From FLUQ01 sp031550605 (lineage in GTDB: Bacteria > Desulfobacterota > Desulfovibrionia > Desulfovibrionales > Desulfovibrionaceae), in the NCBI GenBank assembly GCA_031550605.1, contig JAVBOK010000047.1:1-36036 (forward strand): DNA of 36,036 nucleotides, read 5' to 3'. Positions 15,526-23,195 of the stretch are shown in pieces. Each line of letters begins with the position of its first letter. Position 1 is the stretch's first letter. Position numbers and translations under genes: made by a program. Under the pieces are notes generated by a model. The model searched no databases. It was not told the DNA's origin and saw only the letters and a program-made list of their open reading frames with translations.

Positions 15526-17690
15526 GCGCCCATCTCTGGAGCCGCGCGACTTCCCTGTCCTGGCGGGACGAGATCCGGACGCAGCTTCCCGCAATCCTGC
15601 GGCAGGAAGGCGCGCGCTGGGGATTTGTGCTGCGCGCCGCCATAGCGGCTTTCATGGCCCTGTGGCTCGCCATGTTTCTGGACTTGGACCAGCCCGCCAC
15701 GGCCCTGATCACCACTTTGGTGCTCATTCAGCCCCAGAGCGGAGCGGTGCTCGCCAAAAGTTTCTACCGGCTGCTGGGCACCTGCGCCGGGGGCGCGGTG
15801 GCGGTACTGCTCTTTGCGCTGTTTTCGCAGCAACAGCCCCTGCTTCTGGCCGGAATGTGCCTGTGGGTGGGCATCTGCACATACGGTTCCACGCGTTGGC
15901 GCCATGCCCGATCTTACGGGTTCGTGCTGGCCGGGTACACGGCCTGCATCATCGCCCTGCCCGTTCTCAGCACCCCTGAGCATATTTTCAGCGTCGCCTT
16001 CCTGCGGATTTCCGAAGTCTTTGTCGGCATTCTCTGCACCGCCCTGACCAGCGAAAGTATTTTCCCGAAGATTGTGCAGAACACGCTCTATGCCGCCGCC
16101 GAAAATTGTTTTGTCTCCTTTGGCGGCATGGTGCGCACGGCCCTGATCGGAGACGTGCAGCCCGCCACGATGGAGCGGATGCAGTTACGTTTTATTCAAG
16201 AAGTGGCCACGCTGGACAGCTATGGCGCATCGGCCGCGTTCGAGGCCGGGGGCGCCTTTGACCATGACCAGGTACGCCTGTTCAACACCGGACTCATGGC
16301 GGTTTCCACCAGTTTTCACGCCCTGCATGCTTTTATCGTCCACCTGTCCCTGGAAGAAAATGACCTTCTCCGGATTTTTTTCCAAGATCTTCTGGCTGGC
16401 GCGGCCAACCGCCTGGCCCCGGAAGGAACGCCTCCCCGCGCGGCCGAAGAGGCCCGGGCCGTCATGGGTTCCCTTGCTGATTACCGGAAAAAGGTTGAGG
16501 CGGATCTGGCCGATCTTCTTACCCGGACCAATTTTTTCCCGGAGGAGCGCCGGCTGCTCGAAAGCGGCGTGCATCTGCTGTACCGTTTTCTCACGGACAT
16601 GCGGACCTACCTTCTGCAATACGCGCGCCTCAACGAGCCTCCTCTGCCCGATTCTCCGCGTTCCGCCCGTTTTGGCGTGGGCACGGACAAAGGCATCGCG
16701 CTTGTTTGCGGCCTGCGAGCGGCGCTGGTATTGGCGATTGTCCTTGTATTCTGGCGGAGTTCGGGTTGGTCTGCCGGGTCTGACGCCGCGGTCTTCGCTG
16801 TGGTTTTCTGCAGTTTCCTGACCGCGGCCCCTAACCCCGCGCGCTCCAGTCTGCTCTGCGCGAGCGGCTGCGTTATGGCGGTCATCTTCGGGATGACGTA
16901 CAGTTTTATGGTGCTGCCAGGCATAGCCGACTTTGTGCCCATGTGCGCCGTTCTTTTTCCCTTTCTGGCTGTGGGGCCGTATCTGATGACCATTCCGCCG
17001 GCTGCCAGCCTGGCCCGAGGGTATAATTTCATGGTTGCCTCTTTTGCCAATCCGGGCCTGGTTCTGCATATTGACCCCGGTTTCCTGGTTGCCAGCGGGT
17101 TCAGCAAACTGGCCGGAATTTTTGTGGCCGCGGCCATGTTGGCCGTGTTCTTGCCTCCGGGCGGCTCCTGGTGGAAGCGGCGCCTGCAGCGGGGGCTTCT
17201 GCGCGAAGCGGAGCGAGCCTGCCGCGCCAGGCTTGATTCCCTATTGCCGCAATTTGAAAGCGGAGTGCGCGATATCCTGCTGCAGCACATCGCCAGCTTC
17301 CTGCCGACCGAGAAAGAAAAGCAGACCATGCTCAAGCGTGCTCTGGCCACCGGCAACCTCGGCCGAGTGATCATTGAAATCCGGAGCAACATGAGCGGAG
17401 ACGCCTTTTCGCCCCGGGAAAAGGCCCTGCTGCGTCCCGTCATGGCGGAACTGCGACGCGTATTGGAAACCCCGGACTTTTCGCGGTACCACGCGCTCCT
17501 GGAAAAAATCCAGAGCACAGTCAGAGAATTGGAGGAAACAACCGCCGGCGGAGCCCCATCCTTCGCTCCCGGCGGAGCCGCTTCGCTTGCCCGCATTCTG
17601 CAGCGCTCGTTGATGCGCATGGCGAAAGAACTGCGCATGTTCGCGACCCGGCGGCCCAGAGCGGAAAGGAGATCCCCTCATGCCGCGTGA
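15522..17690 (+). CDS. FUSC-family inner-membrane efflux pump (AaeB-like)
   Basis: A 722-residue fusaric-acid-resistance/aromatic-acid-exporter protein. A first block of about six membrane helices lies at residues 35-180, starting GFVLRAAIAAFMALWLAMFL and including LDQPATALITTLVLIQPQSG. A long soluble region follows, then a second helical block at roughly 390-540 (GIALVCGLRAALVLAIVLVF onward), then a cytoplasmic C-terminus. This split layout is the FUSC architecture. Family role: energy-dependent export of aromatic carboxylic acids such as hydroxybenzoates or fusaric acid. Start and stop overlap both neighbours, a tightly coupled operon. The substrate is not readable here. Confidence 0.92.
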   Translation: MSAHLWSRATSLSWRDEIRTQLPAILRQEGARWGFVLRAAIAAFMALWLAMFLDLDQPATALITTLVLIQPQSGAVLAKSFYRLLGTCAGGAVAVLLFALFSQQQPLLLAGMCLWVGICTYGSTRWRHARSYGFVLAGYTACIIALPVLSTPEHIFSVAFLRISEVFVGILCTALTSESIFPKIVQNTLYAAAENCFVSFGGMVRTALIGDVQPATMERMQLRFIQEVATLDSYGASAAFEAGGAFDHDQVRLFNTGLMAVSTSFHALHAFIVHLSLEENDLLRIFFQDLLAGAANRLAPEGTPPRAAEEARAVMGSLADYRKKVEADLADLLTRTNFFPEERRLLESGVHLLYRFLTDMRTYLLQYARLNEPPLPDSPRSARFGVGTDKGIALVCGLRAALVLAIVLVFWRSSGWSAGSDAAVFAVVFCSFLTAAPNPARSSLLCASGCVMAVIFGMTYSFMVLPGIADFVPMCAVLFPFLAVGPYLMTIPPAASLARGYNFMVASFANPGLVLHIDPGFLVASGFSKLAGIFVAAAMLAVFLPPGGSWWKRRLQRGLLREAERACRARLDSLLPQFESGVRDILLQHIASFLPTEKEKQTMLKRALATGNLGRVIIEIRSNMSGDAFSPREKALLRPVMAELRRVLETPDFSRYHALLEKIQSTVRELEETTAGGAPSFAPGGAASLARILQRSLMRMAKELRMFATRRPRAERRSPHAA

Positions 17691-17880
17691 GAGCCTTTTT
17701 CTGGGTTTGTCCATGCCCACGCTGATTCCGATATTCTTCCTCTGTCTCGTCCTCCTGTGGTTGCTGGACAAGTACGTTTTCGTCCCCCGGCATGTGTACC
17801 GGAAGGTGGCTCATCCGCCGCTGTTTCGCATCGCCGCGTTTGTACTGATATTTTGTTGCGCGGGACTCATCGTTTATTAA
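17680..17880 (+). CDS. DUF1656 small membrane protein (AaeX-like)
   Basis: A 66-residue protein with two membrane helices (about 9-29 and 47-65), beginning MPRESLFLGLSMPTL. The conserved middle DKYVFVPRHVYRKVAHPPLF is typical of DUF1656. It is encoded between the FUSC pump and the membrane-fusion protein, the same order as aaeB/aaeX/aaeA-type systems. It overlaps the FUSC gene by 11 bp. The precise role in the pump is unknown. Confidence 0.9.
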   Translation: MPRESLFLGLSMPTLIPIFFLCLVLLWLLDKYVFVPRHVYRKVAHPPLFRIAAFVLIFCCAGLIVY

Positions 17881-17900
17881 CGAGTCCGGTAGGAGATTCC

Positions 17901-18761
17901 ATGCGTATCGCCATACTGCTCCGTTTTCTCATCACCTGCCTCGCGCTGGCATTGGCCGCCACGGTCGCCCTGTTACTCTGGCGGCACTACATGTACACGC
18001 CCTGGACTCGCGACGGCAGAGTGCAGGCCAACGTGGTGACCATCGCCTCTGACGTCTCAGGGCTGGTAGCCGAGGTGCTGGTCAAGGACAACCAGTTTGT
18101 GAAAAAAGGCGACCTGCTCATGCGCATAGACCTGGAACGCTACCGTCTGAACCTGGCCCAAACCAAAGCCCAGGTGGCCGCCGCGGAGGCCGAGGCCGAG
18201 CGTTCGCGCGACGAGGCCATGCGCCGCGCACGGGTAGGAACCGACGTCGTTTCCACTGAGGCGCACGAACAAGCGCGGATTGCCGCCGTTTCCGCCGAAA
18301 CCCGTCTGAACGAGGCGAAAACTCGCAGGGATCTCGCGGAACTCAACATGGCCCGCACGGAAGTGCGATCTCCTGTGGATGGCTGGGTGACCAATCTGAA
18401 CGTGTTCCCCGGCGACTACGCTCCTGCGGGAGTGCCGCGCATGGCGGTGATTGACGCTGATTCCTTCTGGATCTGCGGCTATTTTGAGGAGACGAAACTG
18501 CCTTATCTGCGCCCCGGCGATTCCGTATCCATCGAGATGCTTGATGGTTCCCCCGCGTTTTTGGGGGAGGTGGAAAGCATCGCCAGGGGTATCGGCGAAC
18601 GCGAAAATCCCACGGGCGGCAAACTGTTGGTGGATGTGAATCCAACCTACAACTGGGTACGCCTCGCTCAACGCATTCCCGTACGTATCCGCCTTACCGG
18701 CGAACGGCCGCCTCTGTCCGTCGGCATGTCCTGCACGGTGATTGTCCACCCTAAACGATAG
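17901..18761 (+). CDS. HlyD/EmrA-type membrane-fusion protein (AaeA-like)
   Basis: A 286-residue periplasmic adaptor. One N-terminal membrane anchor (residues 5-26) is followed by YTPWTRDGRVQANVVTIASD and SGLVAEVLVKDNQFVKKGDL, the barrel-sandwich half-motif. A short coiled hairpin (about residues 80-150, rich in Ala/Glu/Arg) precedes TEVRSPVDGWVTNLNVFPGD, the second half-motif, and a beta-barrel ending VGMSCTVIVHPKR. The start has a GGAG ribosome site. It links the FUSC pump to the outer-membrane factor encoded three genes upstream. The nearby ATG at 17757 is in the same frame but would run across the DUF1656 gene and is rejected. Confidence 0.92.
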   Translation: MRIAILLRFLITCLALALAATVALLLWRHYMYTPWTRDGRVQANVVTIASDVSGLVAEVLVKDNQFVKKGDLLMRIDLERYRLNLAQTKAQVAAAEAEAERSRDEAMRRARVGTDVVSTEAHEQARIAAVSAETRLNEAKTRRDLAELNMARTEVRSPVDGWVTNLNVFPGDYAPAGVPRMAVIDADSFWICGYFEETKLPYLRPGDSVSIEMLDGSPAFLGEVESIARGIGERENPTGGKLLVDVNPTYNWVRLAQRIPVRIRLTGERPPLSVGMSCTVIVHPKR

Positions 18762-18843
18762 GCCGGGCTTTCCGCGCGAAATGGATACCCGCGCGGTCAG
18801 CGCGTTCTGGAAGTCGGGCCGTTTTTCGACCGGCCGTAATAGC

Positions 18844-18893
18844 ATTCCGGATCTTCCTGAAATCCGAAATAATTCCGAAAATCCGGAATTATT
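18844..18893 (+). promoter_or_regulatory. Palindromic upstream activator site
   Basis: A perfect inverted repeat AATAATTCCG (18868-18877) and CGGAATTATT (18884-18893), 6 bp apart. It overlaps a second dyad formed by ATTCCGGAT (18844-18852) and ATCCGGAAT (18881-18889). It lies 118-167 bp upstream of the sigma-54 -24 box, the normal range for enhancer-binding proteins, and probably binds the Fis-type HTH of the nearby activator. Confidence 0.6.
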
Positions 18894-19010
18894 CACTGCC
18901 GCATTTTTCTTTTATATTCCGCCGCATTGTTTGATCCAATCTTTTTTATTCTTCCCGATTTCCGGAACTTCGCAGGCGCGTCATGCCCGTTTTGCAGCGC
19001 CCAGCGGGGC

Positions 19011-19025
19011 TGGCATGGTCATTGC
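19011..19025 (+). promoter_or_regulatory. Sigma-54 (-24/-12) promoter
   Basis: TGGCATGGTCATTGC matches the consensus TGGCAC-N5-TTGC with one change. The invariant GG (19012-19013) and GC (19024-19025) are separated by exactly 10 bp. It lies about 78 bp upstream of the CitMHS ATG on the same strand. Confidence 0.75.
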
Positions 19026-19102
19026 TTACAGCGGAGCATCAGAGTGCATGCGCTCTTCGTCCCGCGGCACATCCCACCAACTCTCTTGCAGGAGGACGCC
19101 TC

Positions 19103-20407
19103 ATGTTGGCACTGGCAGGTCTACTCACCGTCCTGATCATGCTGGCCCTGATCATGACCAAGCGCCTTTCGGCCATGGTCGCCCTGATTGCCGTGCCGAT
19201 GATCGGCGCGCTGATCATGGGCTTCGGCCTGAACACGGGCAAATTCATCGTCGCCGGCATCGGCAGCATCGCGCCCATCGCGGTCATGTTCATCTTCGCC
19301 ATTCTTTTTTTCGGGGTGGTATCCGACGCGGGCATGTTCGACCCGATCATCGACTTCATCGTCAAAACCGCCAAGGGTGACCCCATCCGGGTCGTGGTGG
19401 GCAACGCCATCCTGGCCATGATCATCCACCTGGACGGTTCCGGCGCCGTAACCTTCATCATCACCGTGCCGGCCATGCTGCCCCTGTACCAGCGCCTGGG
19501 GCTGGACATGCGCGTGCTGGCCTGCGTCACTGCCCTGGGCGCCGGGGTCATGAACATTCTGCCCTGGGGCGGCCCCACCCTGCGCGCGGCCACAGCCCTG
19601 CACATTCCGGTCACCGAACTGTTCAACCCCGTGCTGCCGGCTCAGGCCACGGGCATGCTCACTGTTATCGCCATCGCCTTCTGGCTGGGCAAGCGTGAAG
19701 CCAAACGTATCGGCTACGTTCCCGGACAGGCCAGGGTCGACGACATCACCACCCGCCAGATTTCCGATGCGGACAAGGCCCTGCGCCGGCCCCGCATGTT
19801 CTGGGTCAACATCGTTCTGACCGTCTGCATCGTCGCCGGCCTGATCTGGGGCAAAGTCGCCCCCGCGGTGCTGTTCATGACCGCCACGGTCATCGCCCTG
19901 ATCTGCAACTATCCCAAGCCCGCGGATCAGCGCGCCCGCGTCGACGCCCACGCCAAGGCCGCCCTGCTGATGGCCAGCGTGCTTTTCGCGGCCGGCGCCT
20001 TCACCGGCATCATGAAAGGCACGGGCTTCATCAAGGCCATGGCCACGGCCGCGGTCAACTTCATTCCCACGGAAATGGCCTCGCACATTCCTTTCGGCCT
20101 GGCGCTCATTTCCATGCCCCTCAGCCTGCTTTTTGATCCCGACTCCTTCTATTTCGGCGTACTGCCCGTCATCGCCGAAGTCATGAAAGGCTTCGGTCTG
20201 CCCGCGATTCAGGCCGGCCAGGCTTCCATCCTCGGCCAGATGACCACGGGCTTCCCCGTCAGCCCCCTTACCCCGGCCACATTGCTGCTGGTCGGGCTGT
20301 GCAACGTGGAACTGGGCGACCACCAACGCTTCACCATACCGCTGGCCTATCTGGTTTCGCTGGTTATGACCGTCGCCTGCGTGGTTCTCGGACTGTTCCC
20401 CATATAA
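19103..20407 (+). CDS. CitMHS-family carboxylate transporter
   Basis: A 434-residue inner-membrane secondary transporter beginning MLALAGLLTVLIMLALIMTK. About twelve hydrophobic helices are visible. Family-like polar motifs include HLDGSGAVTFIITVPAML from residue 109, NILPWGGPTLRAATAL, and DPDSFYFGVLPVIAEVM from residue 345. Family role: proton-coupled uptake of citrate complexed with Mg or Ca, though many homologues carry other carboxylates. A strong ribosome site (GGAGGA) precedes this ATG, so the longer upstream frame is rejected. It is first in an operon with atuA-like genes behind a sigma-54 promoter, so its substrate is probably what the AtuA proteins process. Confidence 0.9.
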   Translation: MLALAGLLTVLIMLALIMTKRLSAMVALIAVPMIGALIMGFGLNTGKFIVAGIGSIAPIAVMFIFAILFFGVVSDAGMFDPIIDFIVKTAKGDPIRVVVGNAILAMIIHLDGSGAVTFIITVPAMLPLYQRLGLDMRVLACVTALGAGVMNILPWGGPTLRAATALHIPVTELFNPVLPAQATGMLTVIAIAFWLGKREAKRIGYVPGQARVDDITTRQISDADKALRRPRMFWVNIVLTVCIVAGLIWGKVAPAVLFMTATVIALICNYPKPADQRARVDAHAKAALLMASVLFAAGAFTGIMKGTGFIKAMATAAVNFIPTEMASHIPFGLALISMPLSLLFDPDSFYFGVLPVIAEVMKGFGLPAIQAGQASILGQMTTGFPVSPLTPATLLLVGLCNVELGDHQRFTIPLAYLVSLVMTVACVVLGLFPI

Positions 20408-20434
20408 CGAGTCATCCAAGGGAGTCTCAGGATT

Positions 20435-21775
20435 ATGAAAACCATACGCATCGGATCGGGCGCCGGCTATTCCGGCGACCGCATCGAACCGGCGCTGGAA
20501 CTGGCGCTGAAAGGCAATATTCAATACCTCAGCCTTGAATGCCTGGCGGAACGCACCATCGCCATCGCCCAGCAGGCCAGAATGAAAAATCCCGATATGG
20601 GATACGACCCCCTGCTGGAAGCGCGCTGGGAAAAACTGCTGCCCGCCTGCCTGCGGAACAAGGTCACCATCATCACCAACATGGGCGCGGCCAATCCCCT
20701 GGCCGCCGTGAAAAAGACCAGGGAAATCGCCGCCCGCCTGGGCCTGAAAGGCCTCAAAATCGCCTCCGTTTCCGGCGACGACGTGGTGGACGCGGTGAAA
20801 AAAGGCTCGTTTACCCTTGACGAAACCGGCCAGCCCGTATCCACCATCGCCGACCGCATGCTGTCGGCCAACGCATACGTGGGCGCGGCCCCCATCGTGG
20901 AAGCCCTGAAAGGCGGCGCCAACATCATCATCACCGGCCGGGTCGCGGACCCCGCCATCTTCATGGCGCCGCTGATCCATGAATTCGGCTGGTCCATGGA
21001 CGACTGGCACAAGCTGGGTATCGGCACCGGGGTCGGGCATCTGCTCGAATGCGCGGGCCAGGTCACGGGCGGCTATTACGGCGACCCCGGAAAGAAGGAC
21101 GTGCCGCATCCCGCGCGTCTGGGCTTTCCCATCGCGGAAGTGTCCGAGGACGGTTCCATCGTCATCACCAAAGTGGAAGGCAGCGGCGGCATGGTCGACC
21201 GGCACACCTGCACGGAACAGCTGCTGTATGAACTGCACGACCCCACGGCTTACAAAACGCCCGATGTCGTCGCCGACTTCTCCGGGGTCACGTTCGAGGA
21301 AATCGGCAAGGACCGCGTGGCGGTCAAAGGGTTTACCGGCAGGCAGCGGCCGGACACCCTGAAAGTATCCATCGGGTACGTGGACAGCTACATCGGCGAG
21401 GGCCAGATGAGTTACGGCGGCGCCGGGGCCGTCGCCCGCGGCCGCCTGGCCCTGGAAACCGTGAAGGAGCGCCTGCGCCTGATCGGCCTGGACATTGTCG
21501 AGGAACGGTACGACCTGATCGGCATTAACGCCTTGCACGGCAACGCCATCAGCGCCTCAACCCCTGATCCGTACGAAGTGCGGGCCCGGGTGGCAGTGCG
21601 CACGAAATCGTTGAAAGAAGCGGCCTTGGTCGGCAACGAAGTGGAAGCCCTGTACGTCACCGGCCCGGCCGGGGGCGCCGGCGCCCTGAAAATCGCCCGC
21701 GAGGTGGTGGCGGTGCTGTCGACCTTTGTGCCCCGCGACATGGTCAGGCCCGTTGTAGCCTATGAGGAGGTATAA
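20435..21775 (+). CDS. Acyclic terpene utilisation AtuA-family protein (DUF1446)
   Basis: A 446-residue cytoplasmic protein covering the full DUF1446 domain. Typical segments are IRIGSGAGYSGDRIEPALEL at residues 4-23, IQYLSLECLAERTIAIAQQ, TIITNMGAANPLAAV, IITGRVADPAIFMAPLI, GHLLECAGQVTGGYYGDPG and GSGGMVDRHTCTEQLLYE. Family knowledge: AtuA belongs to the citronellol/geraniol pathway of Pseudomonas, but its reaction is not established and most homologues sit in non-terpene loci. Here the partner is a carboxylate transporter, so a hydroxy- or branched carboxylate is the likelier substrate (inference). It is followed 2 bp later by its small partner gene. Confidence 0.9.
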   Translation: MKTIRIGSGAGYSGDRIEPALELALKGNIQYLSLECLAERTIAIAQQARMKNPDMGYDPLLEARWEKLLPACLRNKVTIITNMGAANPLAAVKKTREIAARLGLKGLKIASVSGDDVVDAVKKGSFTLDETGQPVSTIADRMLSANAYVGAAPIVEALKGGANIIITGRVADPAIFMAPLIHEFGWSMDDWHKLGIGTGVGHLLECAGQVTGGYYGDPGKKDVPHPARLGFPIAEVSEDGSIVITKVEGSGGMVDRHTCTEQLLYELHDPTAYKTPDVVADFSGVTFEEIGKDRVAVKGFTGRQRPDTLKVSIGYVDSYIGEGQMSYGGAGAVARGRLALETVKERLRLIGLDIVEERYDLIGINALHGNAISASTPDPYEVRARVAVRTKSLKEAALVGNEVEALYVTGPAGGAGALKIAREVVAVLSTFVPRDMVRPVVAYEEV

Positions 21776-21777
21776 GC

Positions 21778-22086
21778 ATGAAACTCCACGACATTGCCCA
21801 TTCCCGCACCGGCGATAAAGGCAACACGGCCAACATCTCGCTGATCGCCTACGACATGAAGGACTATCCCCTGATCGAAAAATACGTGACCGCCGCCAGG
21901 GTCAAAGACTTTTTCGGCGAGATCGTCAAGGGGGAAGTCACCCGGTACGAACTGCCCCAGCTCGGCGCGCTCAACTTCGTGATGAAGGAAGCCTTGGGCG
22001 GCGGGGTTACTCGCACCCTGGCTCTGGACATCCACGGCAAATCCCTGTCCGGCGGCCTGCTGACCATGACCATTCCGGACAACTAA
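21778..22086 (+). CDS. AtuA-like small partner protein (ferredoxin-fold domain)
   Basis: A 102-residue protein matching the small domain often fused to, or encoded after, AtuA/DUF1446. It starts MKLHDIAHSRTGDKGNTANI, the conserved opening, with ELPQLGALNFVMKEALGGG in the middle. It has no cysteine, so the ferredoxin-like fold does not hold an iron-sulfur cluster. Its GGAGG ribosome site lies within the end of the upstream gene, so translation is coupled. It probably forms a complex with the 446-residue protein. Confidence 0.88.
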   Translation: MKLHDIAHSRTGDKGNTANISLIAYDMKDYPLIEKYVTAARVKDFFGEIVKGEVTRYELPQLGALNFVMKEALGGGVTRTLALDIHGKSLSGGLLTMTIPDN

Positions 22087-22109
22087 GCCGCGCCGGATCA
22101 AAAACGAAA

Positions 22110-22136
22110 GGGGCGGAAAGCACGGCTTTCCGCCCC
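22110..22136. terminator. Bidirectional terminator between convergent genes
   Basis: A perfect 11 bp stem, GGGGCGGAAAG (22110-22120) with CTTTCCGCCCC (22126-22136), and a 5 nt loop. Read on the minus strand it is followed by a T-rich stretch (TTTCGTTTTTG), a good intrinsic terminator for the metallopeptidase gene. On the plus strand the T-run is poor, but the stem is strong. Confidence 0.75.
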
Positions 22137-22195
22137 AGGCTGTCAATAAAGTCTTCTTTGGCAACGGGTTGCCCCACACAGCGGATGATCCCCTC

Positions 22196-23053
22196 TCAAC
22201 GGATCGCCTGGTCAAACGTATTGCAACTGTTGGGATTGCCGGTGTCGAAACCGCGCCGGAACCAGGTCTGGCGCTGCTTTGCCGTACCGTGGGTGAAACT
22301 GTCGGGAACCACCCTGCCCCCGCGCTGTTTCTGCAGCCTGTCGTCGCCGATGGCTTCCGTTGTACGCAGGGCCTCTTCCAGGTCGCCGGCTTCCAGAATT
22401 TTTTCCTGTTTCATGGCGTTCCCCCAGACCCCGGCCAGACAGTCCGCCTGCAGTTCCAGCATGACCGACAGCCGGTTGACCCGCGCCTGCGGCGCGCCGC
22501 GCTGCATGCTCCGGACCTTGTCCGTGATGCCCATAAGATGCTGTACGTGGTGCCCGACCTCGTGGGCGATGACATAGCCCTGGGCGAAATCGCCCCCGCC
22601 GCCCAGCGTGTTCTTCATGTCCCGGTAAAAGGCAAGATCAATATACACGCTGGTATCGCCGGGGCAGTAAAACGGCCCCATGGCCGACCGGCCGTAGCCG
22701 CAGGCGGTGTCCGTGCTGCCGCTGTACAGCACCAGCTTCGGGGGCTTGTAGGCCTTGCCCATTTTCCGAAAAATCGTGTGCCATGCGTCTTCGGTGGTTT
22801 TGAGCACCACGGAACTGAACCGCGCCATTTCCCGCTCTTTCGCTGACGGCGCATGCGGCCTGCTGGCAGTCGTCCCCGAGTTCGCGCCGCCGGTAAGCAG
22901 CGGCGTGAGGTCGATGCCGTAATATCCGGCCACCATAACCACGATGAGCAGCAGCACCCCTGCCTTGCCGCGAACGGGAATCCCCCGTATACTGGAAGGT
23001 TGCCCCCGGCGGTCTTCGACGTTGCCGCTTTCATCCCTGTTCTGCCAGCGCAT
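22196..23053 (-). CDS. YpfJ-type neutral zinc metallopeptidase
   Basis: A 285-residue membrane-anchored putative peptidase. A basic N-terminus (residues 1-30) precedes one membrane helix (about 31-48), then the zinc-peptidase domain. Motifs are FYCPGDTSVYIDLAFYRDM, HEVGHH with zinc histidines 164 and 168 and the catalytic Glu165, and LELQADCLAGVW supplying the third-ligand region near 200-204. The domain should face the periplasm. Substrates are unknown for the family. A ribosome site (AAGGGGG) precedes the ATG. It is convergent with the AtuA operon and divergent from the sigma-54 regulator, so it is probably a separate unit. Confidence 0.92.
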   Translation of the reverse strand: MRWQNRDESGNVEDRRGQPSSIRGIPVRGKAGVLLLIVVMVAGYYGIDLTPLLTGGANSGTTASRPHAPSAKEREMARFSSVVLKTTEDAWHTIFRKMGKAYKPPKLVLYSGSTDTACGYGRSAMGPFYCPGDTSVYIDLAFYRDMKNTLGGGGDFAQGYVIAHEVGHHVQHLMGITDKVRSMQRGAPQARVNRLSVMLELQADCLAGVWGNAMKQEKILEAGDLEEALRTTEAIGDDRLQKQRGGRVVPDSFTHGTAKQRQTWFRRGFDTGNPNSCNTFDQAIR

Positions 23054-23195
23054 GCCAGCCCCCTTCGGATCAATGTATCGTCAGTACGGCAGTAAAATTT
23101 TTTTCCGGAAGACGCCAATTCCCGCGACGCTTCCGGGCTGCTTCCGGCGAAGCGATCTCTTTACGCCTTCGGCAAATACGCGTATCAAAGACGGC

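Larger units (their letters stand above)
18762..19102. promoter_or_regulatory. Control region of the CitMHS-AtuA operon
   Basis: This 341 bp gap has GC-rich sequence next to the adaptor gene, an AT-rich palindromic block at 18844-18893 that looks like an activator site, and a sigma-54 promoter at 19011-19025. The layout, with a distal dyad and a -24/-12 promoter about 120-170 bp downstream, is that of an enhancer-dependent operon. Confidence 0.7.

Noticed and set aside
19121..21538. An 805-codon minus-strand frame over the CitMHS and AtuA genes
   Set aside because: Antisense shadow rich in Gly, His and Asp; both sense genes are clear family members.
21778..22086. Reading the small AtuA partner as an iron-sulfur ferredoxin
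   Set aside because: The name refers to a fold only; the protein contains no cysteine to bind a cluster.
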